DNA from: Mycetocola tolaasinivorans
Lineage (GTDB): Bacteria > Actinomycetota > Actinomycetes > Actinomycetales > Microbacteriaceae
Assembly (NCBI RefSeq): GCF_003667565.1
Contig: NZ_RCUX01000006.1
Coordinates: 1 to 64,000 of the forward strand
DNA: 64,000 nucleotides
Reading direction: 5' to 3'
Shown: piece after piece, positions 16,147-25,261 of the stretch
How the letters are laid out: every line of letters begins with the position of its first letter
Numbering within the stretch: position 1 is the first letter of the stretch
Made by a program: the position numbers and the translations under genes
Notes under the pieces: generated by a model
Database searches by the model: none
Told to the model about the DNA's origin: nothing
What the model saw: the letters and a program-made list of their open reading frames with translations, nothing else

Positions 16147-17208
16147 GTGACAGACGATGAGGTTTCTTCCGCTCCCCGACGCGTGACCATTGAAGAGGTT
16201 GCGCGCTCCCTCGGGGTGTCAAACGGTGCGGTGTCCTTCGCGCTGAACGACCGTCCCGGGGTCTCCGATGAGACGCGAAAGCGCATCCTGGAGCGGGCAC
16301 AGGAGATGGGCTGGCGTCCGCGGGTACGCCGCCGCCGCGAGGGCGAGCGGGTGGGCGTGATCGGGTTCGCGCTCGAGCGCAAGGCGCCGAACCTCGCCGT
16401 GGAGTCGTTCTACGCACAGTTTGTTGCGGGTGTGGAATCCGAGATTTCCAAGCGCTCCTATGGTCTGCTCTGGCAGATCGTGAGCACGCTCGATGCCGAG
16501 TTGGAGCTCTACCGGCGCTGGCAGCGCCTCGGCACCGTTGACGGCGTGATGCTCGTTGATATCCGCCAGGATGATCCCCGCATTGGTTACTTCTCTCGCG
16601 CCGGGGCCCTGCCCTCGATCGTGGTCGCCGATCGTGCGGTGGCCGGTGGGCTCACCTCGATCAGCGTGGACGATGGCGGCGCGATGCGGGAGCTGATCCT
16701 GCAGCTGCACGAGTTGGGCCATCGCAGCGTGCTGCGGGTTTCCGGCCCGGCCGAGAGCGTGTTTACCCGGCTGCGCGACCGCGCGATGGTGGAAACCGCG
16801 GCCGAGTGCGGCATTACGGCGCGCATCGAACGCTCCGATCTCACCGCGCGCTCCGGTGCCCTGCTCACTCGGGCGGCGCTCACTACCCCGGGCCGGCCCA
16901 CGGCGATCGTCTACGAAAACGACCTGATGGCGCTCGCCGGGCAGGGCGTAGCCGCCGAGCTGGGAATCCGCGTTCCCGAGGAGCTCTCGATCATTGCCTG
17001 GGATGACTCCCCGCTCTGCGCGGTGGCCTGGCCGCCGATCTCGGCGATGTCACGCGACGTTCTGGCGCTCGGCGCGCAGACCGCGCGGCACCTGCTCGGC
17101 ACCATCGAGGGTGCCGAACCCGCCGCCTACGCTGATGCCCGCCCACGCCTGAAGATGCGGGGCACCACGGCACCCGCGCCGCGCACCACGTTTCTGCGGC
17201 CAGGCTAG
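16147..17208 (+). CDS. LacI-family transcriptional regulator
   Basis: A 353-aa regulator. An N-terminal LacI helix-turn-helix (about 9-60: VTIEEVARSLGVSNGAVSFA and then DETRKRILERAQEMGWRPR) precedes a periplasmic-binding-protein-like sugar domain ending about residue 335. The GTG at 16147 is chosen because it gives the usual short lead before the HTH. No good Shine-Dalgarno is seen, and TACGCT seven bases upstream would allow a leaderless message. It most likely controls the sugar genes between 17.3 and 23.4 kb. Confidence 0.88.
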   Translation: MTDDEVSSAPRRVTIEEVARSLGVSNGAVSFALNDRPGVSDETRKRILERAQEMGWRPRVRRRREGERVGVIGFALERKAPNLAVESFYAQFVAGVESEISKRSYGLLWQIVSTLDAELELYRRWQRLGTVDGVMLVDIRQDDPRIGYFSRAGALPSIVVADRAVAGGLTSISVDDGGAMRELILQLHELGHRSVLRVSGPAESVFTRLRDRAMVETAAECGITARIERSDLTARSGALLTRAALTTPGRPTAIVYENDLMALAGQGVAAELGIRVPEELSIIAWDDSPLCAVAWPPISAMSRDVLALGAQTARHLLGTIEGAEPAAYADARPRLKMRGTTAPAPRTTFLRPG

Positions 17209-17237
17209 CGGCGGGGCTAGCGGCCAGACTAGCGTCG
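17203..17237 (+). repeat. Short degenerate CTAGCG repeat after the LacI gene
   Basis: Three closely spaced copies of (G/A)CTAGCG(G/T)C follow or include the lacI-type stop codon. Each copy adds an in-frame or out-of-frame TAG. This looks like slippage or duplication around the stop codon and no function is implied. Confidence 0.5.
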
Positions 17238-17291
17238 GCGCTGCTCGCGTCCGCACCCGAAATTCCGGATGCGGACGCGAACCCTGCGCGA

Positions 17292-18419
17292 CTAGGCGCT
17301 CGTCGCGGGGGAGCCGGGGATCAGCTCGCCCAGCCAGCCCTCGGGGATGAGCTCCGCCGCCACGGCGTCGCCCTCCACCGGCAGCACCTGGCGCAGCTCG
17401 GCCGCACGCGCGATAACGTCCATCGTGCGCAGCACGTAGTCCGCGGTCGCACCGGTGGCTCGCACCGGCGACCCGGTGCGCAGGGCGCGCGCAATGTCCA
17501 GCACGCCGAGGCCGCGGCCGGCTCCGTGGGCGGGAACCTCGATCACGCGCGGTTCCGGGGTGTCCTCGCGCAGCACGGTGATGGTGCCGTCGAAGTGGTT
17601 CGGATCCGAGGCGATCAGGGTGCCCTCGGTGCCGGTGATCTCGAGGAAGCCCTCGCGCACCTTCTCGGTGTCATAGCTGAAGGTGGCCTGCGCCTGCCCG
17701 CCGCCCACAAAGCTCAGCAGCGCCGTGGTGTGGGTCGGGACGGTCACATCAAATCGCTCACCGGTCTTCGGCCCCACCTTGACGGTGCGGGTCTCGCGGG
17801 TCTTCGAGGCCAGGGCGCTCACGTCCGCGATCGGGCCGAAGATCTGAATCAGCGTGGTCAGGTAGTACGGTCCGATATCAAACAGCGGGCCCACGCCCTC
17901 CTGGAAGATGAAGGCGGGGTCCGGGTGCCAGCGGTCCGGCCCGGGGTTCTGCATCACCGCGTGGGCGGTCAGCGGGGTGCCGATCGCGCCCTCGCGCAGC
18001 AGGCGCAGCGCCGTCTGGATGCCGGGGCCGAGGAAGGTGTCCGGAGCGCAGCCGAGGATCAGCCCGCGCTCGTTCGCCTCGGCTACCAGCGCCGCGGAGT
18101 CCTCGAGGCTGGTGGCCAGCGGCTTTTCGTTCCACACGTGCTTGCCGAGCGCCAGTGCGCGGCGGGCGATTTCGGCGTGAACGGCGGGCACCGTGAGGTT
18201 CACCACGATCTCCACGTCGGGGTGGGCGAGCACCGAATCCACGTCACCGGAGTGCGGAACCCCGTACTTCTCAGCCTGGGCGGCGGCCCGATCCGGGAAG
18301 AGATCACCCACGGTGATCACCTCCAGATCGGGGTAGGAGGTGAGGCTTGTGAGGTACTGATCGCTGATAAATCCAGCGCCGATCACTCCCACACCAACCC
18401 GAGCAAATGGCTTCGTCAC
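17292..18419 (-). CDS. Gfo/Idh/MocA-family sugar oxidoreductase
   Basis: A 375-aa NAD(P)-dependent dehydrogenase. The N-terminal Rossmann domain begins VGVGVIGAGFISDQYL and contains the catalytic motif EKPLATS (Lys in NEKPLA). The C-terminal domain binds the sugar substrate. Such enzymes oxidise or epimerise sugars and inositols. The GTG start at 18419 has GGAGACG upstream. ThuA lies upstream on the same strand, and this dehydrogenase-ThuA pairing is common in sugar-utilisation loci. Substrate unknown. Confidence 0.9.
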   Translation of the reverse strand: MTKPFARVGVGVIGAGFISDQYLTSLTSYPDLEVITVGDLFPDRAAAQAEKYGVPHSGDVDSVLAHPDVEIVVNLTVPAVHAEIARRALALGKHVWNEKPLATSLEDSAALVAEANERGLILGCAPDTFLGPGIQTALRLLREGAIGTPLTAHAVMQNPGPDRWHPDPAFIFQEGVGPLFDIGPYYLTTLIQIFGPIADVSALASKTRETRTVKVGPKTGERFDVTVPTHTTALLSFVGGGQAQATFSYDTEKVREGFLEITGTEGTLIASDPNHFDGTITVLREDTPEPRVIEVPAHGAGRGLGVLDIARALRTGSPVRATGATADYVLRTMDVIARAAELRQVLPVEGDAVAAELIPEGWLGELIPGSPATSA

Positions 18420-18538
18420 CGTGCGTCTCCTTCGTTAGACGGTTGATCGTGCCCCGCACCGATGCGGGGTCGACGGCACCATCCAAACACGCCGGGTGCG
18501 GGGGTAAACCACCGCCGAACTATTGATGTGGCCTTTCT

Positions 18539-19234
18539 TTAGTGCGCGTGGGCGGCGCTCGCCGAGGTGTTCAGCGGGGTCGATCCGGGTACCAGCCAGG
18601 TGAGCGAGCGCTCGATCAGCTCGCGGTGTTCGGGGCTGTCGAAGGACTCCAGGCCGTGGCCCAGGGCGTCCACCACGATGCGGGCGGAGCCCACCTCGCG
18701 GGTCCACAGCAGCGGGTGGGTTTCGCCCTCCATCGTGTGGAATGCGAGCGTGGTGTTGCCGGGCAGCAGGGCCAGGCGGGAGTAGCGCTCGTCATATAGC
18801 GAGAACGGGGTGAAACCGGCGCTGATGGGGTGCTCCTCGGCGGTGAACTGGATCAGCGACCAGCCCTTCTGCGGGTGCATCGAAACCGGGTGATTCCAGC
18901 GGCAGCCCAGGGTTTTTTCCCACAGCGGCACCGCCTGGAACGCGAGCAGCGAGGCGTGCATCGAGAGCACCGATCCGCCCCGCTCCAGGAGCCCCGCGAG
19001 GGCCGTCTCAAAGGCCGCAAACTCGGCCGCCTCCTCGAACTGATCGGCGCTGCAGTTGGCCACAAACAGGTCGGCTCGTTCGAGGGCCGCGGGGAGCTCG
19101 GCGACGGTACCGGGACGCTCGACCTCGAAGCCGCGGGCGGTCAGCATTTTCTCCAACTCATCGGAGGTGATGGCGAAGTTGTGCCACGGGTCGTCGAAGG
19201 GGGCGATGGCCGAAAACAGGGTGACTCGGGTCAT
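18539..19234 (-). CDS. ThuA-domain protein
   Basis: A 231-aa ThuA-like protein (named after trehalose utilisation A), with a class-I glutamine-amidotransferase-like fold. Visible features are VTLFSAIAPFDDPWHNFA, FVANCSADQFEEA, SVLSMHASLLAFQ, GCRWNHPVSMHPQ and TFHTMEGETHPLLWTRE-like strands. The role is probably in sugar metabolism, perhaps on keto-sugars made by Gfo/Idh/MocA enzymes, but it is not settled for the family. The ATG at 19234 gives the usual family N-terminus MTRVTLFSA; the longer frame to 19300 is less likely because it would overlap the divergent gene's promoter. Confidence 0.85.
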   Translation of the reverse strand: MTRVTLFSAIAPFDDPWHNFAITSDELEKMLTARGFEVERPGTVAELPAALERADLFVANCSADQFEEAAEFAAFETALAGLLERGGSVLSMHASLLAFQAVPLWEKTLGCRWNHPVSMHPQKGWSLIQFTAEEHPISAGFTPFSLYDERYSRLALLPGNTTLAFHTMEGETHPLLWTREVGSARIVVDALGHGLESFDSPEHRELIERSLTWLVPGSTPLNTSASAAHAH

Positions 19235-19292
19235 GGGGTGCTCGCTTTCTGCGGATGCGGATGGGTGCTGCGGAGGGTTTACGATCTTCCGC

Positions 19293-19835
19293 ATGGACAT
19301 TGATTATGCACACTGGAGTGCCCCGCGCACCGATCCCACCCGCCCCGCCCCGACCCTGCTTGCCGACGCCGTTTTCTACGAGGTGCTGCGTCTGCGCGCC
19401 CTCGCCGACCCCGCTCAGATCCCCGAAATTCCGCGGTTTGCGGACGTCTCGGTGAGCGAGCGAGACGGAGTTCAGCGCTTCGTTGCGGGCTACTCCACGC
19501 TCTCCGGACCCACCGCCGCGGGAGCCGGCTCGATCGAGCTGTGGGCTCACGCCCCCACGGCCGGAAAAATCGAGTTTGACCGGGAGAATTCCGGCCTCTG
19601 GAGCCTACTGTTTGAGGGTGTCGAGGTGCTCTCCGAGGACGAGAATCTCTGGGTCATGGACAACGGATTTGGGGTGCGGGCTGCTCCGGAAGCCGTCACC
19701 GTCACCTCCGATTCGGTGCGGGTAGATCTGCGAGATGACGCCGAGATCCTGGTGATCAGCGGCCCCGCCGAGCACCGCATCCGCAACCGTGCGCGGCTCG
19801 CGGTAGACGCCGTGGAGCAGCTGCCCTCCTACTAA
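19293..19835 (+). CDS. Hypothetical protein in the sugar locus
   Basis: A 180-aa soluble protein with no signal peptide or transmembrane segment. A helical Asp/Pro/Arg-rich N-terminal part (MDIDYAHWSAPRTDP) precedes a predicted all-beta C-terminal half with alternating hydrophobic strands (IELWAHAPTAGKIEFD, LWSLLFEGVEVLSEDENLWV, RVDLRDDAEILVISGPA). I do not recognise the family; the C-terminal half could be a small beta-sandwich or cupin-like fold. It is divergent from ThuA, with start codons 58 bp apart, and directly precedes the ABC importer. Its stop codon lies within the inverted repeat 19831-19855. Confidence 0.7.
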   Translation: MDIDYAHWSAPRTDPTRPAPTLLADAVFYEVLRLRALADPAQIPEIPRFADVSVSERDGVQRFVAGYSTLSGPTAAGAGSIELWAHAPTAGKIEFDRENSGLWSLLFEGVEVLSEDENLWVMDNGFGVRAAPEAVTVTSDSVRVDLRDDAEILVISGPAEHRIRNRARLAVDAVEQLPSY

Positions 19836-19855
19836 AGTTCTCCGGTTTCTTTAGT
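19831..19855 (+). promoter_or_regulatory. Inverted repeat upstream of the second sugar ABC operon
   Basis: Perfect 7-bp arms ACTAAAG and CTTTAGT separated by 11 bases, the left arm containing the stop codon of 19293-19835. The 11-mer TTTCTTTAGTG recurs at the end of the ThuA gene (about 18532-18542). It is a candidate operator for the LacI regulator or a weak hairpin. Neither is proven. Confidence 0.4.
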
Positions 19856-20036
19856 GGTGGGCGGTATCGGGAGGGGCCCGCGGCTCTTACAGTCGCACTA
19901 GATACACGTTTCTCGTACCACCCGTCGTCCCGGTCTGAGCCACCCGCCCGGATCGGGACGACGGATCCCCGAAACCATCGCATCCGGCCTCCGCGAGAGG
20001 CCCGCGATACCCCGCTCACACCCCAAAGAGGATTCA

Positions 20037-21401
20037 ATGAAGAACTCCATCTCGTCTCGGATGCGCACCCTCGGTGCGCTGGCCCTGGCCGGCACGCTCG
20101 CCCTCACCGGCTGCGCCGCTGGTGCGGCCGGCCCCGGAAACGGCTCGGCATCCGAACAGAAGTACACCGAAGAAGACATTCAGGCAGCACTGAAGAAGCC
20201 CACCACGATCACCTACTGGCAGTGGACTCCGGGCATCGAAAAGCAGGCAAAGCTGTTCCAGGAGAAATACCCGGAGATCACCGTCAACGTGGTCAACGTG
20301 GGTCAGGGCCCGGATGAGTACGCGAAGCTGCGCACCGCGATCAAGGCCGGTAAGGGTGCGCCCGACCTCGCCATGATCGAGTACCAGTTCCTCGACAGCT
20401 TCACGGTCAACGGCAGCCTGGTGGACCTCACCGCGTTTGGTGCGGCCGAGTCGAAGGATAAGTACCCCGAGTGGCTGTGGAGCCAGGTGGACCGCGGAAA
20501 GGGAATCTACGGTTTCCCGTCCAACGCCGGCCCCATGGCAAACCTGTACCGCAAGGACATCTACGACGCCGCCGGCGTGACCACGCCCCCGGCCACCTGG
20601 ACCGAGTTTGCCGATGCGGCCGCGAAGATCCGCGAGACCGGCTCGTACATCATGACCCTGCCGGGCAACAACGCCGGACAGACCATCGGCTACTTCTGGC
20701 AGGCCGGCGCGAAGCCCTTCGGGTTTGATGGCGACAAGACCATCACCGTGAACCTTGACAGCCCCGAGGTGCAGAAGGTCACCGATAACTTCCAGGATCT
20801 CCTGGACAAGGGCCTCGTGGACAACTCCAACGACTTCACCGACTCCTGGTTCCAGGGCATCGCCAATGGCAAGTACGCCTCGTGGCTGACCGCCGCCTGG
20901 GGCCCGGTGTTCCTCGATTCGGGCACCGCAGCGAACACCGCGGGAAGCTGGCGTGTGGCCCCGCTGCCGCAGTGGGATGCCAGCAAGCCCCGCTCGGCAA
21001 ACTGGGGTGGTAACGGCACCTCGATCGTGAAGGGCTCCGCGAACCCGCTGGTTGCCTACGCGTTTGCCCGCTTCCTGAACGAGGATCCGGTGTCCACGAA
21101 GATGCTGGCGTTTGAGCAGTCGCAGTTCCCCGCGACAATCGCGCAGCAGGAGGCGCCGGACTTCGCGTCCAACACCGTGCCGTTCTTCGGTGATCAGGAG
21201 ATCAACCGGGTGTTCCTCGACAGCTCCGCCCAGATCGACACCGGCTTCCAGTGGCTCCCGATCATGGACTTCGTGTTCCAGAGCTACAACGAAACCTATG
21301 GCAAGGCCATCGCCGACGGTACGAACCTGCGTGCGGGCCTCACCGCGTGGCAGAAGGCCATCGTCGAGTACGCGACCACCCAGGGCTTCACCGTCAAGTA
21401 G
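20037..21401 (+). CDS. Sugar ABC transporter substrate-binding lipoprotein
   Basis: A 454-aa family-1 extracellular solute-binding protein. The signal peptide ends in lipobox LTGC (MKNSISSRMRTLGALALAGT then LALTGC), giving a lipid-anchored Cys. Family features include TITYWQWTPGIEKQ, GAPDLAMIEYQFL, YGFPSNAGPMANLYRKDIYD and WGGNGTSIVKGS. The start has AGAGGA upstream. Together with the two permeases it forms a sugar importer. The LacI, Gfo/Idh/MocA and ThuA neighbours suggest a glycoside or polyol. Ligand unknown. Confidence 0.9.
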   Translation: MKNSISSRMRTLGALALAGTLALTGCAAGAAGPGNGSASEQKYTEEDIQAALKKPTTITYWQWTPGIEKQAKLFQEKYPEITVNVVNVGQGPDEYAKLRTAIKAGKGAPDLAMIEYQFLDSFTVNGSLVDLTAFGAAESKDKYPEWLWSQVDRGKGIYGFPSNAGPMANLYRKDIYDAAGVTTPPATWTEFADAAAKIRETGSYIMTLPGNNAGQTIGYFWQAGAKPFGFDGDKTITVNLDSPEVQKVTDNFQDLLDKGLVDNSNDFTDSWFQGIANGKYASWLTAAWGPVFLDSGTAANTAGSWRVAPLPQWDASKPRSANWGGNGTSIVKGSANPLVAYAFARFLNEDPVSTKMLAFEQSQFPATIAQQEAPDFASNTVPFFGDQEINRVFLDSSAQIDTGFQWLPIMDFVFQSYNETYGKAIADGTNLRAGLTAWQKAIVEYATTQGFTVK

Positions 21402-21411
21402 TCCTTCCCGC

Positions 21412-21447
21412 CCGCCGGCGCGACGTGCCTTCCACGCGCGCCGGCGG
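21412..21447 (+). promoter_or_regulatory. Intercistronic hairpin after the binding-protein gene
   Basis: An 11-bp stem (CCGCCGGCGCG with CGCGCCGGCGG) sits between the binding-protein stop and the first permease, the same position as the hairpins 6090-6165 in the amino-sugar operon. It could adjust the ratio of binding protein to permease (inference). Confidence 0.6.
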
Positions 21448-21490
21448 CCCCCACTCTCCCCGTCTGTTCCCCTCCTAAGTGATGGATGTC

Positions 21491-22429
21491 ATGGCCGTAC
21501 TCTCCGCTCCCTCAGCGAGCCGCGCCGCAAAGCCGCGCACCTCCGCAAGCAAGCGCGTTCAAAACCGCGCCGCCTACCTCTTTGTCACCCCGTTCTTTAT
21601 CGCGCTGATTGCCCTCGTGCTGCTACCGCTCGGCTACTCCGCCTACCTCTCCCTCTACCGCGAGCAGATCGTGGGCGGGGTCAGTTTTGTGGGGCTTGAG
21701 AACTACATCACCGCGTTCTCCGACCCGAAGTTCCTCGAGGGTCTCGGCCGCGTCACCACGATTCTGCTGGTGCAGGTGCCGATCATGCTGGCGCTCTCGC
21801 TGCTGTTTGCGCTGATCATCGATAGTGATCGCCTGCGGGCCTCGAAGTTCTTCCGCCTCGCGATCTTCGTGCCCTACGCGGTGCCCAGCGTGATCGCAAC
21901 CCTCATGTGGGGTTACCTCTACGGCGGTGAGTACGGCCCGATCGCGCAGCTCGGCGCGACCCTTGGCCTCCCCACCCCGGATCTGCTCTCGCAGGAGTGG
22001 ATGCTCACCTCGATCATGAACATCATCACGTGGGAGTTCGTGGGGTACAACATGATCATCCTCTACGCCTCGCTGCGCACCCTGCCCACCGAGGTTTTTG
22101 AGGCCGCCCGTATGGACGGCGCGGGCGCGTTCCGCGTGGCGTGGAGCATCAAGATTCCGGCGATCCGCCCGGCGCTGCTGCTCACCCTGATCTTCTCCAT
22201 CATCGGCACCTTCCAGGTGTTCAACGAGCCGAGCCTGATGTACAAGATCGCACCGAACGTGATCGGGGCCTCGTACACGCCGAACCTCTACGCCTACAAC
22301 CTCGCGTTTGTGAACCAGCAGGTGAACTATGCGGCGGCGCTGGCGTTCTTCCTCGGCATCGTGATCATGGTGGTTTCCTTCACCGTGCAGAACACCATTG
22401 AACGCCGCAACCAGAAGGCGATGGGCTAA
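21491..22429 (+). CDS. Sugar ABC transporter permease (MalF type)
   Basis: A 312-aa permease with six predicted membrane helices and the EAA loop LPTEVFEAARMDGAGAFRVAWSIKIP. Three start codons are possible (GTG 21479, ATG 21482, ATG 21491). The last is preferred because GATGGA precedes it, though the evidence is weak. Stop and next start overlap in TAATG. It pairs with 22429-23376 and probably uses a shared ATPase, since none is encoded here. Confidence 0.9.
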   Translation: MAVLSAPSASRAAKPRTSASKRVQNRAAYLFVTPFFIALIALVLLPLGYSAYLSLYREQIVGGVSFVGLENYITAFSDPKFLEGLGRVTTILLVQVPIMLALSLLFALIIDSDRLRASKFFRLAIFVPYAVPSVIATLMWGYLYGGEYGPIAQLGATLGLPTPDLLSQEWMLTSIMNIITWEFVGYNMIILYASLRTLPTEVFEAARMDGAGAFRVAWSIKIPAIRPALLLTLIFSIIGTFQVFNEPSLMYKIAPNVIGASYTPNLYAYNLAFVNQQVNYAAALAFFLGIVIMVVSFTVQNTIERRNQKAMG

Positions 22430-23376
22430 TGACCTCAACACTGAACCCCACCCGTTCCTCCTCCGCGGCGAAGAAGCCCGCGCACGGTAACCGTGCTGTG
22501 CCTCCGCGGAAGTCCGCGATCACCCCGCGCAAGAGCGGCCTGCTCACCGCACTCATGGTGTGTGTGGCGGCCTACTTCCTGCTGCCGCTCATTTGGCTCG
22601 CGTTTGCGGCCACGAAGTCCGATACCGGGCTGTTCACCTCGTTCGGTTTCGCCTTTGCGAGCGACGGCTTCAAGCTGTTTGACAACATCGCGAGCGTTTT
22701 CGCCTACCAGGATGGCGTGTTCCTGAAGTGGCTCGGCAACACCGCGCTCTACGCGGGCGTCGGCGCGATCGGTGCAACCCTGCTGGCCACCGCTGCCGGA
22801 TACGCCTTCGCGAAGTACGAGTTCCCCGGCCGCAAGGCGCTATTCAGCGTGCTGCTCGGCTCGATCATGGTGCCGCTCACCGCGCTGGCCGTACCCACCT
22901 ACCTGCTGTTCAGCGGCATGCAGCTGACGAACACCATGTGGGCGGTCATCCTGCCCTCGATCATCAGCCCGTTCGGTGCCTACCTGATGCGCGTGTATGC
23001 GGCCGATGCTGTGGACACCAGCCTGATGGAGTCCGCCCGGATCGACGGTGCCGGCGAGCTGCGCATCTTCTGGCAGATCGGTCTGCGCCTGCTCGCCCCG
23101 GGCATCGTCACCGTGTTCCTGTTCGCGGTGGTCGCGACCTGGAACAACTACTTCCTCCCGCTGATCATGCTCAATAACGGTGACCTCTTCCCGCTCACCG
23201 TGGGCCTCGCCCAGTGGCAGGCCACGAGCACCAGCGGTGGCGGCGGTGGCGGCGGCGCGATGTTCTCGATGGTCATCACCGGATCGTTCGTGTCGATCAT
23301 CCCGCTGATCTTCCTGTTCCTCTACCTGCAGCGCTACTGGCAGTCGGGCCTCGCCGCGGGCAGCGTGAAGGGCTAG
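22429..23376 (+). CDS. Sugar ABC transporter permease (MalG type)
   Basis: A 315-aa permease with a polar Lys/Pro/Ser-rich N-terminus, six helices and an EAA loop ending DTSLMESARIDGAGELRIFWQ. A loop before the last helices contains seven consecutive glycines (STSGGGGGGGAMFSM), longer than usual for this position. It ends the operon, which is closed by a perfect 19-bp hairpin. Confidence 0.9.
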   Translation: MTSTLNPTRSSSAAKKPAHGNRAVPPRKSAITPRKSGLLTALMVCVAAYFLLPLIWLAFAATKSDTGLFTSFGFAFASDGFKLFDNIASVFAYQDGVFLKWLGNTALYAGVGAIGATLLATAAGYAFAKYEFPGRKALFSVLLGSIMVPLTALAVPTYLLFSGMQLTNTMWAVILPSIISPFGAYLMRVYAADAVDTSLMESARIDGAGELRIFWQIGLRLLAPGIVTVFLFAVVATWNNYFLPLIMLNNGDLFPLTVGLAQWQATSTSGGGGGGGAMFSMVITGSFVSIIPLIFLFLYLQRYWQSGLAAGSVKG

Positions 23377-23386
23377 CCGGCCACAC

Positions 23387-23429
23387 GCACGGAGGGCCCA
23401 CCGCGTCGTTCGCGGTGGGCCCTCCGTGC
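23387..23429. terminator. Bidirectional hairpin between convergent genes
   Basis: A perfect 19-bp stem (arms 23387-23405 and 23411-23429, beginning GCACGGAGGGCCCACC) around TCGTT. It lies between the permease operon and the convergent MFS gene and has no T run, so it can serve both strands. Confidence 0.75.
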
Positions 23430-23440
23430 GCGCAGCGCGT

Positions 23441-24820
23441 CTACGGTGTGGGTGGGGTGCCCTTCGGCGGCTGCGGGCCGGGTTTGGGCAGCTTGGGCAG
23501 CGTGATCGGCGCGGTGGCGGCGAGCTCATCGGAGAACTCGACGGGTTCGGGTTCGTCCGGGCTGCTGAGGTGGGTGACGCGCAGACGCCAGGCAGAGTCT
23601 GGATGGCGACGGATCCGCATGTCGCGCGCGATCACCATCCAGGCCATGCCGATGAGGCACGCGACTACCGAAATGGCACCCGCAATTCCGAGGGCCCAGC
23701 GCGGCCCCCAGGTATTTGCGATCGCGCCCATCACGGGTGCGCCAATGGGGGTACCGCCCATCAGGATGGCCATATAGAGCGCCATCACGCGGCCGCGCAT
23801 GCCGGGTTCTGTGGTGGTCTGTACGTATCCGTTGGCGGTGGTGAGCATACTCACCGAGGTGAAGCCGAGCAGGATTGTGGCCGCCGCGAAGCTCGCATAG
23901 GTGGGCATCACCGCGCAGATGGCGGCGGCGATACCGAATCCGCCGGCCGAAAGAATCACGACGCGAAGCCGCGCACGCGCGCGTCTGGCGGCAAGCAGCG
24001 CCCCGGTGAGGGACCCGATCGCGAGAATGGAGGAGAGGATTCCGTACTCGCCCGCCCCGCGACCAAACTCCACCGCCATGGTGGAGGAGAAGATGGGGAA
24101 GTTGAGCCCGAACGCACCGATGAGGAGCACGATCGCGAAGATCACGACGAGGTCGGGGTGAGCGGCAACGTAGCGGAAGCCGCCGCTCAGCTGCCCGCGC
24201 CCGGTGGCCGCGCGCTTGGGTCGTGTGCGCATCTCCTCGAGGCGCAGCTTACTCAGGACAAAGATCATTGCGAGGAACGTGAAGGCGTTGATGACAAACA
24301 CCCAGCCGGAGCCAACCGCGACGATCAGGAGGCCCGCGACGGCCGGTCCGATCATGCGGGCCGCATTGAACGAGGCGGCGTTCAGTGCCACCGCGTTGGA
24401 CATGTTGTGTTCGGAGACGAGGTCGGACACAAACGTCTGCCGGGCGGGGGCGTCGATAGCGTTGATCAGGCCCAGCATGAGTGCGAAGAGGTAGATGTGC
24501 CAGAGCTGCGGGGTTCCGAGCAGCAGGAGCAGGCCGAGGCTCAGCCCGAGGAGGGCGAGCGCGCTCTGCGTGCAGAGGAGAATCTTGCGGCGGTCAAAGC
24601 GGTCGGCGATCCATCCGCTCACCGGCACCAGGAGGAGCTGCGGGCCAAACTGAAGCGACATTGTCACGCCCACTGCCACGGCATCGTTGTGGGTCAGATC
24701 GGTCAGGACCACCCAGCTCTGGGTGGTGGACTGCATCCAGGTGCCCACATTGGACACCAGGGCTCCGATAAACCACAGGCGATAGTTGTATCCGGACAGG
24801 GAGCGGAACATGGCACTCAC
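23441..24820 (-). CDS. MFS transporter (EntS/DUF894-type exporter)
   Basis: A 459-aa integral membrane protein with about 12 hydrophobic helices. It begins MFRSLSGYNYRLWFIGALVS and has the loop GWIADRFDRRKILL typical of the enterobactin-exporter-like MFS_3 subgroup. A cytoplasmic acidic/proline-rich tail ends PQPPKGTPPTP. The GTG start overlaps the MarR stop by four bases, so regulator and transporter are co-expressed, a usual arrangement for a MarR-controlled drug or metabolite exporter. The substrate cannot be told. Confidence 0.9.
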   Translation of the reverse strand: MSAMFRSLSGYNYRLWFIGALVSNVGTWMQSTTQSWVVLTDLTHNDAVAVGVTMSLQFGPQLLLVPVSGWIADRFDRRKILLCTQSALALLGLSLGLLLLLGTPQLWHIYLFALMLGLINAIDAPARQTFVSDLVSEHNMSNAVALNAASFNAARMIGPAVAGLLIVAVGSGWVFVINAFTFLAMIFVLSKLRLEEMRTRPKRAATGRGQLSGGFRYVAAHPDLVVIFAIVLLIGAFGLNFPIFSSTMAVEFGRGAGEYGILSSILAIGSLTGALLAARRARARLRVVILSAGGFGIAAAICAVMPTYASFAAATILLGFTSVSMLTTANGYVQTTTEPGMRGRVMALYMAILMGGTPIGAPVMGAIANTWGPRWALGIAGAISVVACLIGMAWMVIARDMRIRRHPDSAWRLRVTHLSSPDEPEPVEFSDELAATAPITLPKLPKPGPQPPKGTPPTP

Positions 24821-25242
24821 GCGGTCGCGAGCCTCCTCATTATTTCGGCGGCGCGGGTGAGGGTGTCACGATCCTCCGGGGAGAGGTCACGGATGCGGGT
24901 GTCGATCCAGGCGTCGCGCTGGAGCACCGTTTGAGAGACCAGCTCGTGGCCCTCTGACGTGAGACTGATCATGACCCGGCGGCCATCCGAGGGATCGCTC
25001 GCGCGCCCCACGTAGCCGCTTTTTTCGAGGCAGTTCACCGTGCGATTCATCGAGGGCGCGGAGACGCGTTCGTGTTCGGCGAGCTGGCCGAGCGTATGCG
25101 GGCCGTGCCGGTAGAGGCAGGCGAGCGCCGAGAACTGACCGTCGCTGACCTCGTTATCCGCCTTCTCGGCGCGCAGGCGTCGCGAGAGGTGGAGTACGCC
25201 CTGGCGGATGTGGGTCGCGTCAAGGTTCGGATCGATCGTCAT
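24817..25242 (-). CDS. MarR-family transcriptional regulator
   Basis: A 141-aa winged-helix regulator. The DNA-binding part reads LGQLAEHERVSAPSMNRTVN and then CLEKSGYVGRASDPSDGRRV, the classical MarR wing. It probably represses itself and the overlapping exporter gene until a ligand binds. The palindrome at 25262-25274, 20 bp upstream of its start, is the likely binding site. Confidence 0.92.
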   Translation of the reverse strand: MTIDPNLDATHIRQGVLHLSRRLRAEKADNEVSDGQFSALACLYRHGPHTLGQLAEHERVSAPSMNRTVNCLEKSGYVGRASDPSDGRRVMISLTSEGHELVSQTVLQRDAWIDTRIRDLSPEDRDTLTRAAEIMRRLATA

Positions 25243-25261
25243 AGATCGTTAGCATAACTTA

